Assembly: GCF_007747995.1 (NCBI RefSeq)
Contig: NZ_CP036276.1
Span: 310,001 to 374,000 of the forward strand
Length of the DNA stretch: 64,000 nucleotides
Direction: 5' to 3'
From: Symmachiella dynata
GTDB taxonomy: Bacteria; Planctomycetota; Planctomycetia; Planctomycetales; Planctomycetaceae
Both the position numbers and the translations under genes were made by a program. Below are positions 27,133 to 35,620 of this stretch, piece by piece (within the stretch, counting starts at the first letter, position 1; each line of letters starts with the position of its first letter). Below the pieces are notes generated by a model. It did not search any database. It was given only the letters and a program-made list of their open reading frames with translations, and was not told the DNA's origin.

Positions 27133-30054
27133 TCAATCCCATGCCAGCGGTTGTTGCCAACTTGCTTTCAGGTCTCGCCAAGGCATGTCAATCGCTCCGT
27201 AACCACGGATGCCGCGGAACATGACATTGGGGCCATTGTTGACAATGCCGATTTCAGTCAGAGGCAGGCCCTCGAAAATTGATTCCAATTGCTTCTGGCA
27301 AGTGGGTGGGACTTCAATCACGAACCGCGTATTGCTTTCTGAAAACAACAACACGATGTCATCGTCGCAGCGTCCGACTTCGCCCAATGCGGCCAACCAA
27401 ATTTCCGCTCCCAATTCGCCGGCGAAACTCATCTCCGCAATCGCCGCTGCTAAGCCCCCTTCACTGAGGTCGTGACAACTGCGGATCAGACCCGCATGGA
27501 TGGCCTGATGCATGGCGCGGAAAATTTTGGGAGCCATAACCGTATCGACCTGCGGCACAGCCCCGCCCTTGACGTCATTGACCAGACAGTAGTGGCTGCC
27601 TCCCAGTTCGTTTTTCGTCGCGCCGACTTGGTACAACACGTTGTCCGCTTGTTTGAGGTCCATGCTGACCGACTTGCGGACGTCGTCCGTTTGCCCCAAC
27701 GCGCTAATCAGCAGCGTGCTGGGAATTGCCACCGTTTGTTTGTCGCCCGCTTCATCGACGAAGGAGAACTCGTTGTACAAGCTATCCTTGCCGCTAATGA
27801 ACGGCGTGCCGTAAGCAACTGCCACGTCGTAACAGGCTAGTGCTGCTCGGACCAAGCTGCCGAGGGTTTCCGGTTTGTCGGTATTGCCCCAACAGAAGTT
27901 GTCTAGTACGGCGATCTTAGTGGGATCGGCACCGACGGCGACGCAATTCCGCACCGCTTCGTCAATCGCCGACGCGGCCATCCAGTAGGGATCGATGTCG
28001 CCATAATGCGGATTCAACCCGCAGGAAATTACCAAGCCGCGCTGGGATTGCAGGTCGGGACGCACGACAGCTGCGTCCGACGGTCCGTCGTTTTGCACGC
28101 CGACGAGCGGCTTGATCACGCTGCCTGCTTGCACTTCGTGGTCGTACTGCCGAATCACCCATTCTTTACTACAAACGTTCAGCGAGCCGAGAATCTGTGT
28201 CAGGTCGCTGTTGTAATCGACTTTACTGGGCAGGTCCTTGCTGCTGGAATTTGCCGGGACAAAAGTCGCTTCACGGATGACCGGCGGGCGGCCGTTGTGG
28301 AGGAAGTCCATCGACAAATCCGCCACTTGCTGGCCATCGTATTTGAGTACCAATCGACCAGTGTCTTGGAATTCACCGATGGCGGTCGCTTCGACCCCTT
28401 CAGCGGCGCACAGGTCATGAAACTTTTGCCAATTCTCCGGCGGCACAGACAGCACCATCCGCTCCTGCGCTTCAGAAATCCAAATCTCGGTGTAAGACAG
28501 CCCGGTGTATTTCAGCGGGGCTTTGTCCAACCAAACCTCGGCACCCAACTCCTCACCCATTTCACCAACCGCACTACTAAAGCCACCCGCACCGCAGTCG
28601 GTGATGGCCGTGTACAGACCCTGATCCCGAGCATCGAGAATCACATCGGCTACCATTTTTTCGGTGATGGGATTCCCGATCTGCACTGCTCCACCGGAGA
28701 GTGTTTCGCTATGTTCGGTCAATTCGGCGGAAGAAAATGTCGCGCCGTGAATCCCGTCGCGACCCGTGCGTCCCCCGACGGAGACAATCAGATCTCCCGG
28801 ATAGACCTGTTTGTCTTCTTTGCCGACCGGAATCATCGCCACGTTGCCGCAATAGACGAGCGGATTGCCGAGATAACGTTCGTCGAAATAAACGGCGCCG
28901 TTGACCGTCGGAATGCCCATGCGGTTGCCATAATCTCGCACCCCGGCGACCACTCCCTGCGCGACCGCCTTGGGATGCAACACGCCCGGCGGCAGGTCGT
29001 CGTAGGAAACATCCGGCGGTGCGAAACAAAACACGTCGGTGTTGCAAATCGGTTTGGCACCCAGTCCCGTTCCCAACGGATCGCGAATCACGCCACCGAT
29101 CCCGGTATTGGCGCCGCCATACGGTTCCAGCGCCGAGGGATGGTTGTGCGTTTCGACTTTGAAACAGACATGTTGCTCGTCATCGAAGGTAATGATGCCG
29201 GCGTTGTCCTTGAAGACGCTGATGCACCAATCGTCGTCTCCCAAGTCTTCGCGGATTTTTACCGTCGCTGCGAAGATGGTTTCTTTGAGCATATTCTCAA
29301 ACAACCGCTCCGTCTTGCCGTCGTTGTAACGGACGCGGCCGCCGAGTGTCTTGTGTGAACAATGTTCGCTCCACGTTTGGGCGACGGTTTCCAACTCCAC
29401 GTCGGTGGCGTCGCGGTCCAATTCACGGAAGTGAGCTTGGATCGTCTGCATCTCAGTCAGGTTGAGATACAACTGGCCTTCGCGACTCAAACGTTCGAGG
29501 TCGTCGTCCGACATGGTGCGGATTGGGACGGTGATCAGATCAAATTGATATTCGCTGCCGATACCCAGGTTTTCCATCCGCAGCGCGCCGGCGATGACTT
29601 GTTCGATGGCGTCGTTGGCCAGAATTTTTTCCGAGACGCGCGTGATTTCTGCATCGTCCGCATTCTCGTTGAGCCAATACTTGCGGCAGGTCCGGACGGC
29701 TTCCGTATCAAACCCCAGTCCCGACATCGCTTTTTGGGCGCTGTTGGCGATATTGTCAGTCACGCCCGGTTTGTAGAGCACGTTGAGTAACTTCGCGCCG
29801 CCGCACATCGTCCCGTCAGCCCCATCCAGCCGATGTACGCGGAAGGTTTCCACGACCGTATCGGCCAACAACGACTCGGCAACTCGGTTCACACTGTCGG
29901 AATCGAGTTCACCTTGAATCAAAAACGAGCGTGCCGTACGCACGTTGCTGACCGAGTTGGATCCAAGTACGCGGCATTCCTGCAGGACCCGGTTACCTTC
30001 ACGGTCCACCTGCCCGTCGGCCGGTTCAATTTCCACTTCCCAAAGCATCGTCAT
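27133..30054 (-). CDS. purL: Phosphoribosylformylglycinamidine synthase with two fused PurS-like domains
   Basis: This large (973-residue) FGAM synthase catalyses the ATP-dependent fourth step of purine synthesis. Residues 1-75 ([20 protein letters not shown]) and about 90-165 ([20 protein letters not shown]) both look like PurS. They precede a normal PurL catalytic part with [33 protein letters not shown] and [20 protein letters not shown] in the first half and [17 protein letters not shown] in the second. No glutaminase (PurQ) domain is fused, so a separate PurQ is needed. ATG at 30054 was chosen over the upstream GTG at 30081; ATG at 30048 is also possible. Ammonia is presumably supplied by PurQ encoded elsewhere. 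Confidence 0.93.
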   Translation of the reverse strand: MTMLWEVEIEPADGQVDREGNRVLQECRVLGSNSVSNVRTARSFLIQGELDSDSVNRVAESLLADTVVETFRVHRLDGADGTMCGGAKLLNVLYKPGVTDNIANSAQKAMSGLGFDTEAVRTCRKYWLNENADDAEITRVSEKILANDAIEQVIAGALRMENLGIGSEYQFDLITVPIRTMSDDDLERLSREGQLYLNLTEMQTIQAHFRELDRDATDVELETVAQTWSEHCSHKTLGGRVRYNDGKTERLFENMLKETIFAATVKIREDLGDDDWCISVFKDNAGIITFDDEQHVCFKVETHNHPSALEPYGGANTGIGGVIRDPLGTGLGAKPICNTDVFCFAPPDVSYDDLPPGVLHPKAVAQGVVAGVRDYGNRMGIPTVNGAVYFDERYLGNPLVYCGNVAMIPVGKEDKQVYPGDLIVSVGGRTGRDGIHGATFSSAELTEHSETLSGGAVQIGNPITEKMVADVILDARDQGLYTAITDCGAGGFSSAVGEMGEELGAEVWLDKAPLKYTGLSYTEIWISEAQERMVLSVPPENWQKFHDLCAAEGVEATAIGEFQDTGRLVLKYDGQQVADLSMDFLHNGRPPVIREATFVPANSSSKDLPSKVDYNSDLTQILGSLNVCSKEWVIRQYDHEVQAGSVIKPLVGVQNDGPSDAAVVRPDLQSQRGLVISCGLNPHYGDIDPYWMAASAIDEAVRNCVAVGADPTKIAVLDNFCWGNTDKPETLGSLVRAALACYDVAVAYGTPFISGKDSLYNEFSFVDEAGDKQTVAIPSTLLISALGQTDDVRKSVSMDLKQADNVLYQVGATKNELGGSHYCLVNDVKGGAVPQVDTVMAPKIFRAMHQAIHAGLIRSCHDLSEGGLAAAIAEMSFAGELGAEIWLAALGEVGRCDDDIVLLFSESNTRFVIEVPPTCQKQLESIFEGLPLTEIGIVNNGPNVMFRGIRGYGAIDMPWRDLKASWQQPLAWD

Positions 30055-30222
30055 TTTGCCGTCGATTCCTAATTGGTTCACGTCGCTGTCGCACTTCGCG
30101 ATATTCGGCCCACGTCCGATTCAGCCCCTAACATAGTGGCCGCCGCAACCGGTGGGAAGCAAGCCCCCCTTACCCGGCTCAATTTTGTGGCCAATGCCGA
30201 ATCGCCGTTTCCCCAACCCCGG

Positions 30223-31089
30223 TTATTCCAGTGTTTCCCGCTTAACGCGGGCAGCACGCAGGGATTGGACCAGTGTTTCGGTGTCGTCCCGCTCAATAGC
30301 GCCACGCAATTCCCGCAGTTGCGTCTCGAACTGGTCCAATCCGGCCAACATGGCTGTTTTGTTGCCTTGGAAGATGGCAGCCCACAAATGTTCGTCGCCG
30401 GCGGCAATCCGGGTTGTGTCGCGAAACCCGCTAGATGTCAACGGGCGGGTTTCGTCGCGGAGCGTTGCCGCCAAGGCCGAAGCGACTAAGTGGGGTACGT
30501 GGCTCGTTTCAGCAAGAATGTTGTCGTGCTCCTCCGGCGACATTTCGATCACCGTCATGCCCACCTGCCGCCAGAACGCGCTCACTTGGGAGACCGCAGT
30601 CGGATCGCTGTCGTTGTGCGGCGTGACAACGCAGATGCGGTCTTGATAAAGGTCGGCATTGGCGTGTTCGAAACCTTGTTTCTCAGAGCCTGCCAACGGA
30701 TGCGCGCCGACAAAATGCACGTCGGCTGGTAAGGACCCGGAGACAGCGGCGCAGATCGCCCCTTTGGTGCTCCCGCCATCGGTCATCAATGTTCCGGGAC
30801 GGCAATGTGCTGCGGCTTCGCGCACTCCTGTGACGATCTTGTCCACGGGAGTACAAAACACAATCAGGTCCGACTCGGCCGCGGCCGCGGATAGATCAAC
30901 AAGACAGTCGTCGATCAATCCAGCTTGTTGCGCCGATTGCAGTCGCGGCAAGTTACGGCCGACGCCGATGATTCGTGCGGCCAATTGTCGTTGCTTCACG
31001 GCAGCCGCTAGGGATCCGCCGATGAGGCCAACGCCCACGATGCAAATCGTATCAAAGTGGCCAGGAGATTTGAGGGAGGATTGGGGCAT
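30223..31089 (-). CDS. tyrA: Prephenate dehydrogenase
   Basis: This 288-residue TyrA oxidatively decarboxylates prephenate to 4-hydroxyphenylpyruvate in tyrosine synthesis. The NAD(P) Rossmann motif is CIVGVGLIGGSLAAAVK (residues 16-31). Catalytic and substrate residues are in DGGSTKGAI, HFVGAHPLAGSEKQGFEHA and LAETSHVPHLVASALA. There is no fused chorismate mutase or ACT domain, so feedback control by a fused domain is absent. It lies upstream of purL on the same strand with a 168-bp gap. Arogenate cannot be excluded as substrate. Confidence 0.92.
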   Translation of the reverse strand: MPQSSLKSPGHFDTICIVGVGLIGGSLAAAVKQRQLAARIIGVGRNLPRLQSAQQAGLIDDCLVDLSAAAAESDLIVFCTPVDKIVTGVREAAAHCRPGTLMTDGGSTKGAICAAVSGSLPADVHFVGAHPLAGSEKQGFEHANADLYQDRICVVTPHNDSDPTAVSQVSAFWRQVGMTVIEMSPEEHDNILAETSHVPHLVASALAATLRDETRPLTSSGFRDTTRIAAGDEHLWAAIFQGNKTAMLAGLDQFETQLRELRGAIERDDTETLVQSLRAARVKRETLE

Positions 31090-31372
31090 AACGGATGCAT
31101 TCTAGATGCCGCGGCTGCGGAATTCCACTGCCGTTTCATTCCCAGCCGGGACAAGCCAACGAAGTCGCACGGCCGTTTTCCGGGGTTTATGATGGCGAAA
31201 CGGCACGAAATTCAATAAGATCGAGCGTTCATCTCAAGGCGGCGCCGATTCGAAAGTCGGCGGTGCCGCTCAAGCATTCGGTCGCCTGACGTTTGGAAGG
31301 CATCGCGATTTGCCTTCTGCGTGGGGCGTCCATTTTTCGGAAGCCACGTCCCCGGAGAAGCAGAGAGCATCT

Positions 31373-33487
31373 ATGTCCAATCATCAAGTCGCAGATCTTC
31401 GCAATGTAGCACTCGTGGGCCACGGAGCTGTCGGGAAAACGACACTGGCCGATCTGATGTTGTTCAAAGCCGGCGTCGGGAAACGAGCCGGGTCCGTCGA
31501 CGACGGATCGAGCGTCTTGGACATCGACGAAGAAGAAAAGCATTGCAAGCACTCCGTTTCCTCGGGCATGGTGCACTTCGATCACGCTGGTAAACGGATC
31601 AACGTATTCGACACGCCGGGCTACCCCGATTTCATCGGTCAGGCCATCGGCGTACTGCAAGCCGTCGAAACCGCTCTGATTGTGGTCAGCGCCAGCTCCG
31701 GCGTGCAGGTGAATACGCGGCGGATGTTCAACGAAGCGGGCAAAGCCGGTCTGGCGCGCGCTGTCGTGATCAATAAGATGGATTCCGAAAATATCCAATT
31801 CGAGGAACTCCTCGATGGCATACAGCAAACGTTCGGTGCGCAATGCGTTCCCCTGAACCTGCCGGTTGGGTTAGGCCATGATTTCAGCGGTGTGGTTAGC
31901 ACGCTCTCTGTGCCCAGTGAAGTCCCCGCCGGGACTGTGATGGATCCCACGGAAATCAATCAGCAAGTGATGGATGCCATTGTCGAAGCCGACGAGGCAT
32001 TGATGGAGCGGTTTCTGGAAGGCGAGAAACTCGCCCCCGAAGAAATCAGCGCCGGTCTGTCCAAAGCCATTGCCGCCGGCACGTTGATTCCCGTCTTTTG
32101 CGTCAGTGCTAAAAACGATATCGGTGTGAGCGAATTGATGGACGGTCTCGCCGCCTCGGCGCTGCCTCCCACAGCCATCACCCGCACAGCGCTCAATGCC
32201 GAGGGCGAAGAAGTCCCGCTGACCGTTTCTGCGGACGGCCCTTTTGTCGCGCTGGTCTTCAAAACGCGCATCGACCCGTTTGTCTCTAAGATGAGCTATT
32301 TGAAGATCTACTCCGGGTCGCTACACAAGGATACGTCGGTGCATAGCGCCAACTTGGACAAGTCGCTCAAAATCGGTCATCTGCTAGATGTCCAGGGAGG
32401 CCAACAAGAGGCAGTCGACTCTGCTGCGGCCGGTGATATCGTTGTTGTTGTCAAAATGGACGACCTGCACGTCGGCGATACACTCAATGACGGCAAATCC
32501 GGCCTGTCGATGCCCCCCATCAAATTCCCCACGCCCATGATCGAATTGGCGGCGGAGCCGAAAAGCCGCTCCGACCAACAGAAGATTTCCGGCGCGCTGC
32601 AGAAGGTCGACGAAGAAGACCAAACCTTCCTGCTCCGCCGCGATTCCCAAACCAAGGAACTGGTCATCCAAGGCATGAGCGAACTGCATTTGCAGATCGT
32701 GTTGGAGCGGTTGCTCGTACGCGACAAAGTGGAAGTCGTGACCCACCAACCGAAAATTCCCTATCGCGAAACCGTCAACGGCGAGGCCGAAGGCAGCTAT
32801 CGGCACAAAAAACAATCAGGCGGTTCCGGTCAATTCGGCGAAGTGCACTGCCGTGTCTCCCCCTGTCCGCACGATATTGATCCCGAAGAATACTTCAATA
32901 AAACGCGGTTCCTCAACATGCGGGAGTACCACTACGATCCCGATCTGAACTATGCCTTCGTTGACCGTATCTCGGGCGGTTCGATTCCCAACCAATTCAT
33001 CCCCGCTGTCGAAAAGGGCATCCGGGAACGAATGGAGCGGGGGGTGCTTGCCGGATATCAAGTGCAGGATGTCGTCGTGGAATTGTTCTTCGGCAAAGAC
33101 CATCCTGTGGACAGCAACGAAACGGCCTTCAAAATGGCCGGCAGCCTCTGCTTTCGCAACCTGTTCCAAGAGGCCAAACCCTCTCTGTTGGAACCGATTG
33201 TGCATGTCGAAATCACCATTCCCGACGAAAACCTGGGCGACATCACCAGCGACCTCAACGGCCGCCGCGGCCGCGTCGAAGGCATGGACACCGCCCCGGG
33301 CGGGTATCAAGTGATCATCGCCCACGCTCCGCTGTCAGAAATGATGACCTACGCCCGCACACTCTCCAGCATGACCAGCGGCCAAGGCTCCTTCACCATG
33401 GAACTAAGCCACTACGACATGGTCCCCCCCAACGAACAAGCCAAAATCATCGCCGCCGCGAAGAAGGGGGACGACGAGGACGAATAA
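31373..33487 (+). CDS. fusA: Elongation factor G, EF-G-II-like
   Basis: This 704-residue translational GTPase has G1 in VALVGHGAVGKTTLADLML, G3 in NVFDTPGYPDFIGQ and G4 in VINKMDSEN. Domains II to V follow, including LHLQIVLERL, HKKQSGGSGQFGEVHCRVSP and the C-terminal LNGRRGRVEGMDTAPGGYQV. The G1 motif GHGAVGKTT differs from the AHIDAGKTT of canonical EF-G, and the switch region is divergent (EEEKHCKHSV instead of EQERGITI). It therefore belongs with the EF-G-II-like group and not the main translocase. No ribosomal protein or tuf gene is adjacent. ATG at 31373 gives the natural N-terminus MSNHQVADLRNVALVGH. Confidence 0.88.
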   Translation: MSNHQVADLRNVALVGHGAVGKTTLADLMLFKAGVGKRAGSVDDGSSVLDIDEEEKHCKHSVSSGMVHFDHAGKRINVFDTPGYPDFIGQAIGVLQAVETALIVVSASSGVQVNTRRMFNEAGKAGLARAVVINKMDSENIQFEELLDGIQQTFGAQCVPLNLPVGLGHDFSGVVSTLSVPSEVPAGTVMDPTEINQQVMDAIVEADEALMERFLEGEKLAPEEISAGLSKAIAAGTLIPVFCVSAKNDIGVSELMDGLAASALPPTAITRTALNAEGEEVPLTVSADGPFVALVFKTRIDPFVSKMSYLKIYSGSLHKDTSVHSANLDKSLKIGHLLDVQGGQQEAVDSAAAGDIVVVVKMDDLHVGDTLNDGKSGLSMPPIKFPTPMIELAAEPKSRSDQQKISGALQKVDEEDQTFLLRRDSQTKELVIQGMSELHLQIVLERLLVRDKVEVVTHQPKIPYRETVNGEAEGSYRHKKQSGGSGQFGEVHCRVSPCPHDIDPEEYFNKTRFLNMREYHYDPDLNYAFVDRISGGSIPNQFIPAVEKGIRERMERGVLAGYQVQDVVVELFFGKDHPVDSNETAFKMAGSLCFRNLFQEAKPSLLEPIVHVEITIPDENLGDITSDLNGRRGRVEGMDTAPGGYQVIIAHAPLSEMMTYARTLSSMTSGQGSFTMELSHYDMVPPNEQAKIIAAAKKGDDEDE

Positions 33488-33610
33488 GCGTTCATTTTTC
33501 CAGTTTTTGTATGGCTTTGTCCGCATGTACTTACGAAATCATATGGCATACGGACGATTGTATTATGACTTACCTCCTGGAATCAGGATCGGTGATAAAG
33601 GAATATTCAC

Positions 33611-34345
33611 ATGGGAGCGTGGGGGTACGGAATTCTTCAAAACGATACTGCCCAAGATGGAATGTGCGAGGCGGCGGGTCAATTGCAGTCTATGCTACCG
33701 GGGTTTGCTGAACACCCAGGTCCGGAAACGGCGGCGCGCCTCAGTGCCACCATCGGAATGTGTCTGCAATTTTCAAGGTATTTGTTCGACGCAGATTCAC
33801 CCTGTCATTCCCATTTGTTGAAGGCCATTGAGGCTAACAATCGGTACTTTATCGAGCTGCCTGGAGAAGCGGAAAACATACTATTGTCAATTTTAGGCGG
33901 TCGGGGACTTGATCTTGCCGACTGCGGCGCAGTCTTGCCTAACGACCTAGAAAGAGCCTTTCACGGATTTGAGCCAAGCGAATTTCCGACGCAAAAAGCA
34001 TTCGGCGAACGGCACGAAGACCTTTTCCGACATCCCGAGTCCACTCGTTTCACACAGAATTTTGTCGATTCGCTGGTCAAGCAAGTTGATGAAGGTTTTG
34101 CGGACGAGGATGTTGTAGACGACCTTTCTCGCGATGGCGAGTTTATGGGGCCGCTAGGACTATTGTTGATCATTGAGCCGTGTAAAATCGATTCCGGAAA
34201 ATTCACGCAATGGCGCGAACAATTCCAAGACGTTTGGGGTGATCGTGAGCCTAGCAATGACGATATGGAAGCAAAATTCGAAGCGTCTTATCGGCCATGC
34301 GTCGAATTGGCCCTCGACTACGGCTTGCGGAAATTTACCGAGTAG
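33611..34345 (+). CDS. DUF4259 domain protein
   Basis: This 244-residue soluble protein starts with the diagnostic DUF4259 N-terminus MGAWGYGILQNDTAQDGMCE (typical MGAWGxGxFxNDxAxD). AAGGA lies eight bases before the ATG. The rest is acidic and helical. The role of DUF4259 is unknown; members are sporadically distributed. The gene is followed at its stop codon by a 100-bp dispersed repeat, and base composition here is lower in GC than in neighbouring housekeeping genes, consistent with an accessory gene. Confidence 0.8.
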   Translation: MGAWGYGILQNDTAQDGMCEAAGQLQSMLPGFAEHPGPETAARLSATIGMCLQFSRYLFDADSPCHSHLLKAIEANNRYFIELPGEAENILLSILGGRGLDLADCGAVLPNDLERAFHGFEPSEFPTQKAFGERHEDLFRHPESTRFTQNFVDSLVKQVDEGFADEDVVDDLSRDGEFMGPLGLLLIIEPCKIDSGKFTQWREQFQDVWGDREPSNDDMEAKFEASYRPCVELALDYGLRKFTE

Positions 34346-34447
34346 GTCCGGCTGTGCCGGACGATTGCGGGAGCGATTTAAACCACGTCAGGTCCGGATT
34401 CCAGGGACCGTCAACAGACTACAACGGCCGGTAGAACCGGCCCTACG
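34345..34447. repeat. Dispersed repeat, copy A (GGTCCGGCTGTGCCGGAC ... GGCCGGTAGAACCGGCCC)
   Basis: This is a repeat of about 103 bp with a hairpin at each end: GTCCGGC-TGT-GCCGGAC and GGCCGGT-AGA-ACCGGCC. A second copy in the same orientation lies at 35131-35234, so the pair brackets the membrane gene at 34499-35119. The copy starts at the stop codon of the DUF4259 gene. Confidence 0.85.
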
Positions 34448-34498
34448 CTGCTAGAAATTGGAGAGTGAAACGTCAAAAGCGATCCGAAAAAGTTTGCC

Positions 34499-35119
34499 GT
34501 GGCGTTTTTTGTGGGCTTGAACGCGATTTCGTATTTTGTCCGCAGTGGCCCAAGCTCCGGTTGGTTTCGCATGTCGAGAATCGGTGACCTCTATGAGGCA
34601 ATTGGGTTTCCGTTAATCGTGTGGGAATACGGGGGCGTCGTTGGCGCCAACTATTTCTTCATCGCTTCACTTGGAATTGATCTGTTGTTTGGAGCCGTGT
34701 TGTATTGGCAGGCACCATTTCTGTTTCGGGACGTATTGCTTGAAGAACCAAGAGAATCACATGAGCCGCGCCGTACGGCAAATCAATACGCCCCAGCGTC
34801 TCTGTTATTGCCCTTTTGTGTGGCCATGTTGTTCGGCTTTTTGGATTGGCATCTGAGGTGGTTGTTAATTCTTGTTAGCGTGCCGGCTGTGGTGTTTGTG
34901 TTTGGCCGTTGTACGCCGACAATTAATCGAAAATACGTCTATGGCAGTGTTTTGGGGTTTCTACTGTTGGTGTACTTCCTATGCCCGTTCGACGAGCGGC
35001 CTGCGATCGATGTGTTGGCCATTCGTTGTTTTATGGCGTGGGGTGGGCAATGGAGCGCTTATCAAGTGATTCGAGCGTTTCGAATGTGGTATCAACAGAA
35101 GAGCAGAATAGAATGTTGA
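34499..35119 (+). CDS. Hypothetical membrane protein between direct repeats (206 aa)
   Basis: This 206-residue protein has an N-terminal hydrophobic segment and about four further helices (GANYFFIASLGIDLLFGAVL, ASLLLPFCVAMLFGFLDWHL, LLILVSVPAVVFVFG and YGSVLGFLLLVYFLC). The likely start is GTG at 34499; the same frame has a stop at 34466, so a longer N-terminus in that frame is short at best. GGAGAG lies about 34 bp upstream and would better serve a GTG at 34465 in another frame, so a frameshift near the start is possible. The gene is bracketed by two direct repeats. The family is not recognised. Confidence 0.6.
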   Translation: MAFFVGLNAISYFVRSGPSSGWFRMSRIGDLYEAIGFPLIVWEYGGVVGANYFFIASLGIDLLFGAVLYWQAPFLFRDVLLEEPRESHEPRRTANQYAPASLLLPFCVAMLFGFLDWHLRWLLILVSVPAVVFVFGRCTPTINRKYVYGSVLGFLLLVYFLCPFDERPAIDVLAIRCFMAWGGQWSAYQVIRAFRMWYQQKSRIEC

Positions 35120-35130
35120 TCCAGCGAGTC

Positions 35131-35234
35131 GGTCCGGCTGTGCCGGACGAATGCGGGAGCGATGTGAACCAAGCCGGGCCCGGATTCTAGAGAGTGCCAA
35201 CAGACAACAACGGCCGGTACAACCGGCCCTATGG
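35131..35234. repeat. Dispersed repeat, copy B
   Basis: Same orientation and layout as copy A at 34345-34447. Terminal hairpins GTCCGGC-TGT-GCCGGAC and GGCCGGT-ACA-ACCGGCC are intact, while the middle has diverged. It overlaps no recognised gene and ends about 20 bp before the next start codon. Confidence 0.85.
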
Positions 35235-35253
35235 ACTTTGTCGGAGCGATAAT

Positions 35254-35601
35254 ATGTCAGACAACCCCGTCGAGCCGGATCCCGTCTCCGTCCCCGATCA
35301 GCCGCAACCGCAAAGCGTTTCGGCGACGCGCGCCTCTTACAATCTGTTTTCTGACACTGTGATTGGTGTGAATACACGTAAGAGTGACAACAAGTTTCAG
35401 GCCATATTTATTGGCATTTCGATTCTGGTGTTGGCAGCGGTCGGCGGCTTGATTGCAGTGTGGAACACAGAGTGGGAAATGCCCTGGTATGCCGGCGCGT
35501 TACTCGGCGCATTCGCTGGATTGGTATTTGGAACATTTGCCAGCGGCATCTTCTTGATGGTCTATCGAGCCTGGCGGCACGTCCAAGGAAAACACGATTA
35601 A
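35254..35601 (+). CDS. Small membrane protein (115 aa)
   Basis: ATG at 35254 has GGAG about seven bases upstream. The first 55 residues are polar and proline-rich (MSDNPVEPDPVSVPDQPQPQ). Two hydrophobic helices follow (FIGISILVLAAVGGLIAVW and YAGALLGAFAGLVFGTFASG) and a short basic tail. The glycine/alanine-rich second helix suggests helix packing. The family is not recognised. The stop is 19 bp from the end of the convergent 1330-residue gene. Confidence 0.65.
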   Translation: MSDNPVEPDPVSVPDQPQPQSVSATRASYNLFSDTVIGVNTRKSDNKFQAIFIGISILVLAAVGGLIAVWNTEWEMPWYAGALLGAFAGLVFGTFASGIFLMVYRAWRHVQGKHD

Positions 35602-35620
35602 CCGGCACTTGAAACAACGT

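Noticed and set aside
28006-29358. 450-codon open frame on the plus strand
   Set aside because: It lies entirely antisense to purL and has no ribosome site, family motif or independent context; it is a shadow frame.
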